From the NCBI GenBank assembly GCA_037974335.1, contig CM075760.1, positions 28,286,402 through 28,350,401 on the forward strand: DNA of 64,000 nucleotides, read 5' to 3'. The stretch comes from Prionace glauca (lineage: Eukaryota > Chordata > Chondrichthyes > Carcharhiniformes > Carcharhinidae). The position numbers were made by a program, and so were the translations under genes. The notes below the pieces were generated by a model. It ran no database searches. It had not been told where the DNA came from and worked only from the letters and a program-made list of their open reading frames with translations. Position 1 is the first letter of the stretch; each line of letters begins with the position of its first letter. This document shows positions 45,411-56,933 of this stretch, piece by piece.

Positions 45411-45845
45411 AAGAGTGCCCTCTTTCGGTTTGAAGCAATATAGTGAGTGAGGTGGCCTTGATGTCAGCTTGTTCCTGAGACAGCTGGTAAAATTTGGAGA
45501 GACAGTAGGTGTGAGAAGGTTTCATAGGTCACAGCACAGGGGTAAAATATTAGAAAGTGCATCCACCCTATTTATAAACAAACGGACAGTACTTTTTTCC
45601 TGGGTTCAGGATGGTGTGTTTGTTTGGGAATTCTCCAATTCTGATTCATGGAAATGTTACCGCTGCTCCAACATTTAATACAGGGAATAATTCCATAGAG
45701 CAAGCTGAGTTCCCATTCGCCATGGAAGGTGAAAGGCGAGAGTTAAAGATTCATATATTGAAGGCGACTTTGTCTCCTTCAGGCTGAAGACTGCTGTCCT
45801 GCTTCTGAAGGGGAACTAGGACTCATTTTCATTTCTCATTCACAG

Positions 45846-46154
45846 ATCCTCTCCCGTGCCTTGATACCACAGTGAAGATACAGCCACCACCAATAGAACA
45901 AGTCTTACTGGAGGCGACCGCGACCTTAACCTGCATCATTTCTAATGCTCCTCATGGCATTAACGTGTCCTGGATCCGAGACAGGAAGTATTTGAAATCA
46001 GAGATTGCCGAAAAGCCCGGAGCGGATCCTGACAGCGTGATCAGCAAATTAAGCATCTCCACACAAGCCTGGCTGAGTGCGGCTGTGTTTGAGTGCGTGG
46101 TGAGCCATCAGGATCTGCCGACTCCTCTAAGAACATCTATCCACAAGGAAACAG
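45846..46154 (+). CDS. IGHM: IgM constant domain 3 (Cmu3) exon
   Basis: Encodes [16 protein letters not shown] onward. The core Cys pair is TLTCIISNA and FECVVSHQ; the Trp is in VSWIRDRK, with an NVS sequon just before it. The phrase [10 protein letters not shown] matches the end of vertebrate Cmu3 (mammals have THTDLPSPLK). An extra Cys near the start (LPCLD) could pair between chains. Splice sites are TTCACAG|AT and ACAG|GTGAGC, phase 1 at both ends. Confidence 0.95.
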
Positions 46155-46174
46155 GTGAGCTGAGAGATTGAAGC

Positions 46175-46560
46175 AATACATGTAGGGTCAATGGCAGGGT
46201 TCTGAGCAATGTGGAGGAACAGAAAGATCCTGGGGTTCATATCCACAGATCTCTGAAGATTGCCACTCAAGTGGATAGAGCCGTGAAGAAGGCTTAAAGT
46301 GTGTTCGTGTTTATTAACAGGGGGTTAGAGTTTAAGAGCCGTGGGATTATACTGCAAGTGTACAGGGCCTTGGTGAGACCACATTTGGAATATTGTGTGC
46401 AGTTCTAGTCACCTCACTATAAGAAGGATGTGGAAGCATTGGAGAGAGTGCAGAGGAGATTTACCAGGATGCTGCCTGGTTTGGAGGGTAGATCTTATGA
46501 GGAAAGGTTGAGGGAGCTGGGGCTTTTCTCCTTAGAGCGAAGGAGAATGAGAGGCGAACT
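46175..46560 (+). mobile_element. LINE fragment in C3-C4 intron
   Basis: The CR1-like ORF2 C-terminal region in decayed form: TGGTGAGACCACATTTGGAA, TTGTGTGCAGTTCTAGTCAC, GCAGAGGAGATTTACCAGGA, GGCTTTTCTCCTTAGAGCGA. A trailer (TTGGGCCGAATGGCCTAATT) reappears at 46730-46765 after intervening sequence. Confidence 0.8.
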
Positions 46561-46958
46561 CTGCTGAACTAAACGACTCTGGGCCGATTGATATTTTTCT
46601 GGGGAGTTTGATGTGTTGATGAGTGAAAAGTGAACTGAAGGCGATGATATTGGGTTTAGAGCGAAGAAGAAGGGAGGAGCCTGATGTGGAGCATCAAAAA
46701 CCAGAAAACCAAAAAGAAAAAGTAGATCAGTTGGGCCGAATGGCCTAATTCTGTGCTGTAAACTTTCTGAATCTTTCCAGTCCACCCCCCCCTGAGTTAT
46801 TTGAGAAAACAATTGTGTTCACCTCTCCTCCAAGCTGCAAATCAAAAATGGGAAGAGTTAAAATCAGAAGCGAAGCACATTTTCCTGATATCTCACCAGC
46901 GGTTTCATTGTCTCCAGAATTCTCCAGTTTATTGACATTTATTGTACATTTTCTGCAG

Positions 46959-47350
46959 ATCCAAATCCGCGGGAACCGGTCGTGTCTGTCCTCCTGCCCT
47001 CGGCAGAAGACGTCTCCGCTCAGAGTTTCGTCTCCCTCAGCTGCTTAGTGAGAGGTTTCTCCCCCCGAGAGATCTTCGTCAAATGGACCGTCAATGACAA
47101 GCCAGTGAATCCCGGGAACTACAGGAACACCGAGGTGGTGGCGGAGAACGGCGATAGCTCCTTCTTCATGTACAGCCTGTTATCCATTGCAGCAGAGGAA
47201 TGGTCCAGCGGCGCTTCTTACTCCTGTGTGGTGGGACATGAAGCCATCCCCTTGAAGATCATCAACAGAACAGTTGACAAATCCAGCGGTAAACCCAGTT
47301 TTGTGAACATTTCCCTTGCACTGATGGACACGGTTAATTCATGTCAATGA
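46959..47350 (+). CDS. IGHM: IgM constant domain 4 (Cmu4) with secretory tail
   Basis: Encodes [19 protein letters not shown] onward. Core Cys are SLSCLVRGF and YSCVVGHEA; the Trp is in VKWTVNDK; the domain ends [11 protein letters not shown]. It then runs into the secreted tail [20 protein letters not shown] and the stop at 47348-47350. The tail has the NIS glycosylation site and the penultimate Cys used for polymer formation and J-chain contact in vertebrate IgM. An internal donor (AGCG|GTAAAC) at 47288/47289 is at the same place as the mammalian mu membrane donor. Poly(A) signals follow 28 bp after the stop. Confidence 0.97.
47289..47294 (+). promoter_or_regulatory. internal splice donor for the membrane form
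   Basis: GTAAAC within the codons for Gly-Lys. Using it removes the secretory tail and joins C4, phase 1, to TM1 at 50718, giving SSDPTDRIW in frame. Confidence 0.9.
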
Positions 47351-47377
47351 GAGTCACTCACTTCCATTAAAAACTAC

Positions 47378-47392
47378 AATAAAAAGAATAAA
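47378..47392 (+). terminator. poly(A) signals for secreted IgM mRNA
   Basis: AATAAA at 47378-47383 and again at 47387-47392, 28 and 37 bp after the stop codon. Choice between these and the downstream membrane signals sets secreted versus membrane IgM. Confidence 0.85.
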
Positions 47393-48480
47393 AACATTTT
47401 CCTCTAACGATCAGTGAAATACCCAATTGTTTAATTGGTTGTTTTTCAGTTTTACTTCCATATCTTTGATTTTGAGTCAGATATTTTCATGTCTCGGACC
47501 CAACATTGTTGAACCAGTGCTCCCAGCGGAGATAGACACTGGGTCAGGGATAGAGTAGAGCACATTCATTACAGGATTCTGCAAAGTATCTTCACTGACT
47601 TTCCTCCCGCTGAGGGGAAAACACTCCGACATTTTTAACATGTCTGACACACAAACACAACATTTAGATCGCTGGGCCCCTGCTTCTTTCATTGACCACC
47701 TCTTTAAGCTACTGCACCGCACCTACTTGGAACTGAAGTGAGGGTCACACACAAAAAAACATGGAGAAATATTCCCCCCATCGGATTGAGGGAGAGTGAA
47801 ATTGTTAACATCCTGGATTCCCACTAACCCAGCAAAGAGAGGGGAGGAGCAGTAGCTAATCCATGTCCCAAAACTTCCTCAATGAAAAGAGGAGAAATGT
47901 CATTATTTAATCCACTCACCTCCACCTCCTCAGTGGTTAGAACCATCAGGGACATTGTATCACCGGGTAGGGGGAGGGAAAGTCTGAGCTCACTCTCTTC
48001 CCTCTTCTGTGTTTGGAAGGGAACAGGTCTCTACTATAAGGACCCAGTTGCCAACAGTACAAATTAGTTTCCGGTTTACTTGCTACAGATTTTGAAGTAT
48101 CATTATCTTAATGATTGAAATATATATATAAACTAATGGAACATAATTTAAAATGTCTCAACACTCTTGTTCCTGTTAACCATGTGCTGGCATTGATTTC
48201 CCAGAATACAAATTTAAACAAGTCATAGATTCCTCCCCGGGTTTTAACTGTTCTATCCCTGAGCTCTCTGAGATACATCAATGAATTATTTCATTCTCTC
48301 TCCTGATATCACCGTGCCCCTCACATAAAATACATTTCTCCAGCAAAACATTGAAAATATGTTCCATTATTCGGGTTGTCTGGATCATATTCACTTCACT
48401 ATGGTCGGTGAAACTTGGAGCAACAGTTAAAAAAATACACACACTGATAATGCTGCCCAAAACTGTCACAATTATACATA
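47393..48480 (+). other. C4-TM intron, no exon seen
   Basis: Unique-looking sequence with no recognised repeat or coding segment. Confidence 0.55.
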
Positions 48481-50009
48481 CATACATAGGCGTACACACC
48501 CACACTCACACACACACTCACACACTCACACACACACACACACACACACTCTCACACACACATACACACACTCACACACACATACACACACTACACACAC
48601 TACACACACTACACACTCACACACACACACATACATACACACACTACACACATACACACACTCACACACACATACACACACACATACACACATACAGACA
48701 CACTACACACTCACACACATACACACACACACGCACACACAGAAACGTGGACACAATTGCACAAATACACATACTCATACATATGCACACGAATACAGAA
48801 TGTTAATATAACACACAAACGCATACACATAGTCCCACACACAGAAATATAGACAGGCACATTCAAATACAGACACAGAATCTCACAAATACACAATACG
48901 CACAAATACATACACAACAAAAACACAGATACATTCAGAAATACAAATGCACATACACGGATCAGAAGAACACACAATATACGCACAAACGAACTCAAAC
49001 AAGCACGCTCCCTCGAATACACTAATGGACTATACATATACAAACAAAAATGCGTGCATACACAAATACTCTCTCTTTCTCTCTCGCTCTCTCTCTGTCC
49101 CCTACGCACCATGCACACACACGAACACACGCACACACATATACACGCACACATGCATGCACAAGGGGGCATACACCCACACCTGCACACACAGGCACGG
49201 ACTTGTACAAGAAGGCACAAAACAAAACATGCACACAAATTATCAAATATGTACAAACGCCCGCAGAAACACACACAAACACACAACTACACACTTACCT
49301 AAACATACGGACTAGGTACACGGACACAAACACAAACACGTACATGCATACACACAATACGGACAGATAACATTTATGCAGGTCAAAAAACATACACAAA
49401 TAGATACACACACTCAAACAAATGCATGTTCTCACACGTTCACGCTGAAATGAATACAGATATAGAGACCCACAATGTTATACACATTATCACTTATACA
49501 GGGAAATAGATATAACAATATTTACACACTGCATATAGAGGAACAGAGAGCAAAATATTTTCACACAAACATGTGGATGCAAACATTCACACGCTCCTTC
49601 AGAACAGAACACCACAGCACACAACACTACACATGGAAACACAGCCATACACTGACACATTGTTATAAATAACTACCAACACGAATTTACATGCACTAAT
49701 ATGTCAACAGATACACACACAAACGCACGGAGGAACAGACACACACAGAAAGAGAAGGAAACATTATTCGAGTGACACAAATTAACACATTGAAACAGGC
49801 AGAAACACGTGCACACGTTAAGAGTGGCATTAATAAATATACAGAGACTTCACACAATAATAGTCATATATCCACAATATCTGAAGAATAAATTATACAC
49901 ACAGACACACAACTACACAAATCAACAAACACAGGCAAATGAACATGTTCATTATCCCTCATACACACAGATTAACTCAGGACCAAAAATTAATGCAGCT
50001 CAGGAAGTG

Positions 50010-50050
<41 letters not shown>

Positions 50051-50155
50051 TCACAGACACACACACACACACGCACTGACGCACATACACACACACACAC
50101 ACAGACTCACAGACACACACACACAGACGCGCACACACACACACACATACAATCT
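48481..50155. repeat. CA-rich microsatellite blocks in the C4-TM intron
   Basis: Nearly pure (CA)n/(CACT) at 48490-48750 and 50012-50150, with degenerate CACAAA- and ACACAT-rich sequence between. The long open frames on both strands are low-complexity artefacts. Confidence 0.93.
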
Positions 50156-50717
50156 TTAATACAAACGGCAGGTGAATGATGAAAGTAAAATTTAAATGTG
50201 AATTTGAATGGACATACACACCGATGACTATCCCAATTCTCAAAACACCGCCAAACACGTTGAGAAACTGAGTTAAGCTCATGATTTACTAAACATTTCC
50301 ACTGTAAATAAGCAAAGATTGGAAATTACATCCCAGATCTTAAACAGCAGCATTCACAGTTTACAGATCAGGCACCATCTGTGGAAACAATCATTGACAG
50401 GGGAATGTTCCTCCAGATCAGTCAGAACATTCTTCAATAAGGGTTAGTGGCAAATAGTTCAAAATGAACTGATTATCAAGAAAACACCTTCAGTGCTTTC
50501 TGACATGGACTCTCCAAGGAATACCAATAAGGATCAGGTGTGAAAATAGTTATGGAGATCTGTTACTGAGTGTCCTGAATTTAACAGGAGATATACATTG
50601 AAAATTAGACATGAGAATGAATGAACAGTTTATAAAGGAGAACAGGGAAAAGAAAACAATGAGATTCCCGGGATAAATAAAGTAATCTAATTCCATTTCC
50701 TGGCCTCTGTCCCCTAG
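50156..50717 (+). other. C4-TM intron, end part
   Basis: No repeat or exon recognised until the TM1 acceptor. Confidence 0.5.
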
Positions 50718-50845
50718 ACCCCACCGACCGCATCTGGATTGAAGACAGTGAGGATGATAACAGCAACATCTGGACAACCGCTTCCACATTCATCGTCCTG
50801 TTCTTCCTGAGCATTTTCTACAGCACTGCCGTCACTCTGGTGAAG
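50718..50845 (+). CDS. IGHM: IgM membrane exon 1 (TM1)
   Basis: After acceptor CCCCTAG|AC it encodes an acidic linker ([17 protein letters not shown]) followed by [20 protein letters not shown] and AVTLVK. The TASTFIVLF and FYST core is nearly identical to mammalian mu membrane segments, with the polar Thr and Ser residues that contact the Ig-alpha/beta signalling pair. The exon ends in phase 0 at AAG|GTGAGA. It joins the internal C4 donor in frame. Confidence 0.97.
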
Positions 50846-50979
50846 GTGAGATGATTCAATTCACTCACATTTCAAACTGGCAGAATGGATTTGAAAAATC
50901 TCTCATTGTTTCACTGATTAAAAACATTAATGTCCCGCATCAGAAACATCTGCTTCAATATTGCCTCTTTATTTTACAG

Positions 50980-50988
50980 ATCAAATGA
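50980..50988 (+). CDS. IGHM: IgM membrane exon 2 (TM2), Ile-Lys-stop
   Basis: Acceptor TTTTACAG followed by ATC AAA TGA. Together with TM1 the cytoplasmic tail is about three residues, Lys-Ile-Lys, close to the Lys-Val-Lys tail of vertebrate membrane IgM. The 3' UTR continues to the poly(A) signals at 51438. Confidence 0.93.
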   Translation: MK

Positions 50989-51437
50989 TGGGTTGAATTT
51001 TGGACGCTGCAGATTTCCCTCAGCTGATTATAAAGATCTGTGTATGGCTCCAATACAATATCTGCTCTCGGTGAATCTATCAGTAAATGTCTCTCAGTTT
51101 ATCATTCTGGATCTGTAACTGAGGCAACAATAGACATTATTTCAGTTTTCAGTGTGAAAAGTACGAGGTTGTTTTTTGTTATAATGTTATTGTGGTTAAT
51201 AGTTTCCCTCCTAGTGTAAAATTAATGTATAAATAATTTCTCATTCCTTATTCACGTTTGTTAATTCCTCTTTCTATTAAGGATCTGTATTCTCTTTCTG
51301 GTTAATGTAACAGATGTACAAATATTGACGGATTCTCCGTACATGTCTCCTGTTCTCAATGTGAACCTCGATCGCTATGTTCACTTTCCTAACTTTAAAA
51401 AAAACAATTTCGCTGTAAAATATTCTCTGAATTTTTA

Positions 51438-51454
51438 AATAAATTTTGAATAAA
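51438..51454 (+). terminator. poly(A) signals for membrane IgM mRNA
   Basis: AATAAA at 51438-51443 and 51449-51454, about 450 bp after the membrane stop codon. No nearer AATAAA was seen. Confidence 0.75.
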
Positions 51455-51734
51455 AATTTAACCATCCCTGTCTTGGCTTAATTCCGTTCTCCTAAACCCA
51501 TCAACTCCGCTCCATTTCCCCATGATCCGGTTTCCCCCCCTTTCCCAGATAGGCATGTCCCCCCCAGTCATGGGTGGGATGTGGTTGAACTCAGGACCCT
51601 TTAGAGACAGAGTCACTGCGCCACCCAGTGACCCACCCGTGTAAAGACACCTTCATCTCTGCCTTTTTCTGATCAAATCCAGAGACAGAATGAGTGAAGA
51701 ATGAGGAGAACCTCGGTGAATTCACTCATAAACT

Positions 51735-52170
51735 GGTCTGTCATGGAGTTTAGAAGGATGAGGGGGGATGTTATAGAGACATATAAGATAATGAAAGGGG
51801 TGGATAGGGTAGAGGGAGAGAGATTCTTCCCGCTTCGAAAGGACAGCAGTACGAGGGGGCACAGCCTCAAGATAAGGGAGGGATAGGTGCAGTTTAGATC
51901 AGAGTTGAGGAGGAACTTCTTCACTCAAAGGCTGGTGAATCTCTGGAATTCTGTGCCCATTGAAGTGGTGGAGGCTGCCTCGCTAAATATTTTTAGTCGC
52001 GGGTAGATAGGTTTCTGATAGACAGGGGAATTAAGGGTCATGGGGAGAAAGTGGGAATGTGGAACTGATCCACTTCAGGTCAGCCATCATCTTATTGAAT
52101 GGTGGGGCAGGCTCGAAGGGCTAAATGGACTACTCCTGCTCCTTTCTCTCATGTTTCTTTCCTATGGTCT
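51735..52170 (+). mobile_element. older CR1 3'-end fragment
   Basis: Starts at GAGTTTAGAAGGATGAGGGG (ORF2 C-terminus) and runs through GGTGAATCTCTGGAATTCT to the trailer GGGGCAGGCTCGAAGGGCTA and a decayed ATGTTTC-type tail. More diverged than the two young copies. Confidence 0.9.
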
Positions 52171-52379
52171 TATGGAGGACCAGCAGCATTTAAACTGCCC
52201 TTAACCTTGTCTGATTCCCCTTAGTCCGCCAAAAATGAGAAATGAATTTGCTCCGAATCTTCACTCCAGGGCATGAAGAAAGATTGTGTTTCATGTGTTC
52301 AAGCAGGCACTAACTGACCGAACGTAAGGCAGAATGTAAATTCAGTGGACTGAATGCAGGAGGAAAACACGAGAATAGT

Positions 52380-52815
52380 TCCAGAGTTCAGAAACTTCAG
52401 TGGCGAATATATTTTGGAGAGTTTGGGACTAATTTTCTTAACAGAAAGTTGCTGATGTGACTTTAATGAGGCATTCAAAATCCTGAGGGGTCTTGACAGA
52501 GTAGATAGAGAGAAACTTTCAATGGCAGAAGGATTTTGACACAGAGGGCGCGGGTTGAACTAAATTGGTGAAGGAAACATGGAGACATCAGGAAAAAACA
52601 TTTTCAGACAGTGAGTGACCCAGACCTGGAATGTGCTGTTTGAGAGTGCGCTGCAGGCAGAGCCAATTAATGGGTTCAAAATGGGATTGGATAATTGTCT
52701 GAAAATGAACAAAATGCTAAACTGTGGGGTACAGAGTGTTCTTGGATGAATTGGTTCTTTAGAGGGCCAACACACACATGACGCTTCAAAACGGCCTTCT
52801 TCTCTGCTGTAAGTA
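52380..52815 (+). mobile_element. decayed LINE 3'-end fragment
   Basis: GAGGGGTCTTGACAGAGTAG, TTGACACAGAGGGCGCGGGT and GACCCAGACCTGGAATGTGC match the ORF2 end of CR1-like elements, followed by a decayed trailer. Confidence 0.7.
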
Positions 52816-52884
52816 CTCTATCAATGTTGAAAGGGCATCGTGGTAATATCTCTGCGAGAGCAATTCCAAGGTAGGCAAATTTCT

Positions 52885-53213
52885 CAAGATATATATTGAT
52901 CCTGATAAATGTGAGGTGATGCATTTTGGAAGGAATAATGTAGAGAGGAGTTACATGATAAAGGGAAGACCAGTTAAGAGTGTAGAAATGCAGAGGGACC
53001 CAGAAGTGCAAGTGTTCATGTCTCTGAAGGTGGGAACACAGGTGGAGAAAGTTGCGAAGAAAGCTTACAGAATGCTAGCCTTTATAGGAAGGGGTGTATA
53101 GTATAAGAGCTGGCGTCTAATGCTGCAGTTGTACAGAACGTTGGTTAGACCGCATTTGGAGAACTGCGTCCAGTTCTGGTCACCTTACTACTGGAAGGAC
53201 ATGGAGACCCTGC
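52885..53213 (+). mobile_element. LINE fragment of the 13.4-kb family
   Basis: GATCCTGATAAATGTGAGGT, TTTTGGAAGGAATAATGTAG and CAGAACGTTGGTTAGACCGC are shared with 14670-14900 and 15540-15580. It is cut off exactly where the CpG-rich inverted arm begins (about 53214). Confidence 0.9.
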
Positions 53214-53216
53214 TGC

Positions 53217-54298
53217 TGTGACAATGCACCCTCTTGTTTAAACACTCTGCAATGCTGAGGCTGGGGAGAGGAGTAAACAACAGGGAGCAGCATTGCAGCT
53301 TCTCTCCCCCCATTGAAACTGGGATTGTTGCTCCATCTGCTGCACCATCCCCACCACATCCACTGGAGGGCAATCTGGACAATGGGCTGCAGGCAGACCT
53401 TACTGCGCCTGCGCCACAATCACACCACCGCCGGCGGCCATATTGCGTTGCCAGGGGAGACGGCGTCCCGCGCGCTGCACTCTGGGGGAATTCCCCTCCT
53501 GCACATGCGCCCAGGCAGTTACATTTGAATCTTTTAATATGTTGAATCTTGATGATTATTATTCACATCCTCACCCGTCAGACTTTCGGTTCCTTCTCCA
53601 TTCGGGAAAATCATTTCTGTTTTTTATTCCGTCTGGTTTTCAATCACACCCGCGCGGTGCGCTCTGGGAAAATACTACAGCACATGCGCGGTTCCGCCAC
53701 CTGCCTCTTTATAAAAATATGTATTTTATTTAATTTTAATTCCGCTCCGGGCGGGATTTCCGGGTGGGAATTTCACTCACTTTCTACATTTCTGAAACGC
53801 CGCTTCAGCCGGGGGGGAGGAGCTGTAGTGATGTCATGGCAATATGGCGGCTGACCCCGCCTCTCTGCAGGACCCGGATGTTCCGCCAACGAGCAGCGGC
53901 CGGGCCGGACTGGGCAAGAGGTGTCACTGGGAGGAGCAGCGCCCGGGAGTGTTACAGCGACCCCCGGTGGTCAGGAAGGGAAATAGCAGCAGGACAGTCT
54001 CTGCCCAAAGGCTTCCCCAGTTCAGCTGCTCAGAGACATTGGGAACCTCTTCAACTGGAAACTTCAGCTTCTCACATTCACCCCCTGTGTTCAGTCATTG
54101 TTTAATAGACAACCTCTGTAGTGAAATCAGAAACAACTTGTTCACATTAAAGGGGATGGGAATCTGAACCATTCTGCTCAAAAAGCTCTGCTCGCCTTGA
54201 AATTTCAATTGAAATGTTCAAGATGAGAATTTATAGATACAAATCATGTTGTATGTGGAACGCTCATGATGCCACAATAACATCAGTACAGACATGTT
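53217..54298 (+). repeat. CpG-rich inverted-repeat arm, left
   Basis: Reverse-complementary to 61759-62912 with moderate divergence. It begins ACAATGCACCCTCTTGTTTA and ends near GATGCCACAATAACATCAGT. The middle is rich in CpG and GC (53400-53960), like a CpG-island promoter, but I see no conserved ORF between the arms: the open frames differ in length and frame. It could be a duplicated promoter region or an unrecognised element. Confidence 0.85.
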
Positions 54299-54510
54299 TT
54301 CCCCTCAATTCACTAACTCCCAGTGTGATTCAGTATTTTGTTACAAAATTCCTCTGAAGGACCTTGGGATGTTTTATTGCAATAAACGTGTTGTATAAAT
54401 ATGAGTTGTTACTGATCCCAGCAGTCAGTTTGTGCACAGTAAGATTCCACAAACAGCAACAACTGATCAATCCATGGTGATGTTAGTTCAAACACAAATG
54501 TTGGTCCTGC

Positions 54511-54902
54511 TGCACTGTGAAACAGTGGGTTAGCGCTGCTGTCTCACCGCCAGGGACCCGGGTTCGATTCCCAGGGGCACGGTGACACAGTGGGTTAGAC
54601 ACTGCTGTCTCACAGCGCCAGGGACCCTGGTTCGATTCCTGGGGGCACGGTGACACAGTGGGTTAGCACTGCTGTCTCATAGCGCCAGGGACCCGGGTTC
54701 TGTTCCGGCCTGTTTGTGTGGAGTCTGCACATTCTCCCCATGTCTGCGTGGATGTCCTCTGGACTTCCTCCCAAATTCTGAAAGATGTGCTGGTTTGGTA
54801 CATTATCCCGAACAGGTACTGGACAGTGGATACTCAGGGAGTTTCATACTAACTTCATTGCAATGTTAAGGTAAGCCTTTCTTGTGACGAATAAATTAAA
54901 CT
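54511..54902 (+). mobile_element. SINE with three tandem tRNA-like heads
   Basis: Three consecutive copies of the tRNA-derived head (GGCACGGTGACACAGTGGGT, GCGCCAGGGACCCGGGTTCG) at about 54511-54574, 54575-54642 and 54643-54700, then one body (TCTGCACATTCTCCCCATGT) and a tail (TGACGAATAAATTAAACT). Box B is intact in the first two heads and altered in the third (GGTTCTGTTCC). Confidence 0.92.
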
Positions 54903-55460
54903 TTATAGATCAGTCAATGTTGAAGGGATTCCAGGATCTGAATGGTTCACACCTGTTGCTGTCTTTGTCACTTGTTTCTGTATTTAGTGGTTATCGCGTT
55001 TGCCTAACACGTGAATGGTCCTCCTTCAAAAGCAGGCAGAAGCATTCATTTAGTGAGGGAAATCTGCATAAGTTCAGTTTGTTACTGAACATAATCTGAA
55101 ACTCGATGTTGCAGCCATATACACCTTCTCAGTTTTCTAAATAAAAACCTTTTGTTGATGTGCAGTAATACAGAGACAGAACCGAATGCACCAGATATCG
55201 ATACAGCACCTGTACTAAAATGAATGCAGACTGGGTCCAGTTCAGTCATTACTGAGAGAGTGTATACAGTATATTACTAACCAGCGTGGTGTTTTCTCAT
55301 CTCATAGAGACATGACATACTCAGTTTTGACAAAGACAAGGTCTTTGTGAAGGATAAAATGTGAAGGATAAACTTGCAATTGGTGAATAAAAAGTCTGAA
55401 ATACAATAAAAAGCAGGTGAGTCATTGATAAATGAACATTTTAAAGACTTTGTATCAGCT
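54903..55460. other. no gene seen
   Basis: AT-rich spacer. It includes CACACCTGTTGC and a stretch near 54985-55085 that reads, in reverse, like the flank of the tRNA-Val units (TCGCGTTTGCCTAACACG resembles the Val anticodon arm), so it may be a ruined tRNA-Val unit. Confidence 0.4.
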
Positions 55461-55532
55461 TTCCTGGTGGTCTAGTGGATAGGATTTGGCGCACTCGCTG
55501 CCGCAGCCCGGGTTCGATCCCCGCTCAGAGGA
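55461..55532 (+). pseudogene. tRNA-Glu(CTC)-like, probably damaged
   Basis: TTCCTGGTGGTCTAGTGGAT and CCCGGGTTCGATCC give D arm and box B of tRNA-Glu. The anticodon loop reads CACTCGC: anticodon CTC, but A at position 33 where U is invariant. The T stem has one mismatch and the acceptor stem has one mismatch and wobble pairs. Its 3' flank (TAGATTTATTGCTGT) is shared with the intact tRNA-Glu on the opposite strand at 59658. Confidence 0.8.
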
Positions 55533-55660
55533 TGTAGATTTATTGCTGTACAACAATCCTGTGTTCCTTCAGGCCAACAACTGTCAGAATCAGTGTGGGG
55601 AAGATTCCCTTGCTTGCGCCTGAATTGGAAAAGTCACATGTAAAGAAGCAAAAAGAAAAT

Positions 55661-56128
55661 AAGAGAGCGGTAGGCTAGAAAGTGCTGATGACTCAAAATA
55701 CTGATACGGGTTAAAGTCTGGCTGTTAATGGGGGAAAATTTATTGTTTCTACCGACACAAAAATCTCGCAGATCTGTGCCCAAATCTCTGATTCAATGAC
55801 AAGAAAACGTTTACTTGAATGAACTGGTAAAGTCTCCCACCCCCAGTGAAGTGGAGGCAGTTTTCATTCAGAAAGCAGTAACTGTGGGTTTAACAATGTG
55901 GGAAGGAGAAAGACTCAGTTTGAGCGGTGACATTGCGGGAGGAATGGAGAGCTGGAGTTCACCCAGAAAAGCAGCAAAGTTTCAAATCAATGGTGTCCAA
56001 TGTTGGATGGTCCATTAACGGTGGTAATTTAATGTTATTCAGCAGAATCACCACAGGATGGTTTATCACAGATTGATGCTAATACGTTGAATGGAGTGAA
56101 CTGCAGTGACATTGAATGCAGTAGAAAG
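55661..56128. other. no gene seen
   Basis: No recognised repeat; the short frame at 55815-56018 has no identifiable domain. Confidence 0.45.
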
Positions 56129-56418
56129 GACAGCGCGGTAGCACAGTGATTAGCACTGATGTCTCACAGCGCCAGGGACTCAGGTCCTCGGGTCACCGTC
56201 TGTGCAGAGTTTGCACGTTCTCCCCGTGCCTCCGTGGGTTTCCTCCAGGTGTTCTGGTTTCCGTTTCAAAGATGCGTGGGTTAGTTTGATTGGCCATTCT
56301 AAATTAATCCTAGTGTCAGAGGGATCAGAAGGGTAAATATGTGGGTTCACGGGGAATGGGACGTGGGCGGGATTGTTGTGGCTGCGGACTCGATGGGCTG
56401 AATGGCCTCCTTCTGGGG
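56129..56418 (+). mobile_element. tRNA-derived SINE
   Basis: Head (CGCGGTAGCACAGTGATTAG, box B lost), body (TGCACGTTCTCCCCGTGCC) and tail (CGGACTCGATGGGCTGAATG). Confidence 0.88.
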
Positions 56419-56828
56419 GAATCAAAAGAGGTAATGCAAATATACATTGTTTTGGATGAAACAGCAGGTCAACTAAATGTATTTTCACTGCCATGTAAAA
56501 GCGGACCTGACATCTGCATTGAAATGTGATGAGGTTGGAAAAACTCAGGACGTTACATGGCATGTGTGCATAAGGAAACAAAGATAAACCTTCACCTCCA
56601 TCTCCTTTCATTAACATTGGGAATGTTTAGAAATAGAGGAAGTTTTTAAAAAAAGTGGAATCCAACAAGGTGGAAATAGAACAACATCTGGCTGGGTGGA
56701 AATTGCGATGGGTATTTGGTCTGTTGCAGTTTGTGTGAACTGATGTTTGAAGGCTGTGCGAGACAAAATGTGCTGCTAATTAGCAGATAGCACAGAAAAC
56801 CAGCAAGGAGATCCTGCCGAAACCCGGG

Positions 56829-56900
56829 ATTGATTTATGGTTAATCACCATCTGAAATATCTGATAGCAGTGTGTGCTCAAAGAGACAGATACAAGTGAC
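56829..56900 (-). repeat. inverted piece of a tRNA-Val unit flank
   Basis: GGTTAATCACCATCTGAAAT through GAGACAGATACAAGTGA is the reverse complement of 57680-57745. It joins at GTGACTCTTGACCC to a direct copy of 57474-57514. Confidence 0.88.
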
Positions 56901-56933
56901 TCTTGACCCTTTTTTTATTAGGGGTTTGAAACA

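Noticed and set aside
48351-49370. Several 90-190-codon frames in the C4-TM intron
   Set aside because: CA-repeat translations within an intron.
31969-51000. IgW or IgNAR instead of IgM
   Set aside because: There are exactly four constant domains with Cmu-like C1 and C3 motifs, a mu-type secretory tail ending NSCQ and a mu-type membrane segment; IgW and IgNAR have different domain sets and a NAR V domain differs.
53234-54167. Coding exon in the CpG-rich arm
   Set aside because: The frames in the left and right arms do not correspond in length or sequence, as expected for non-coding DNA.
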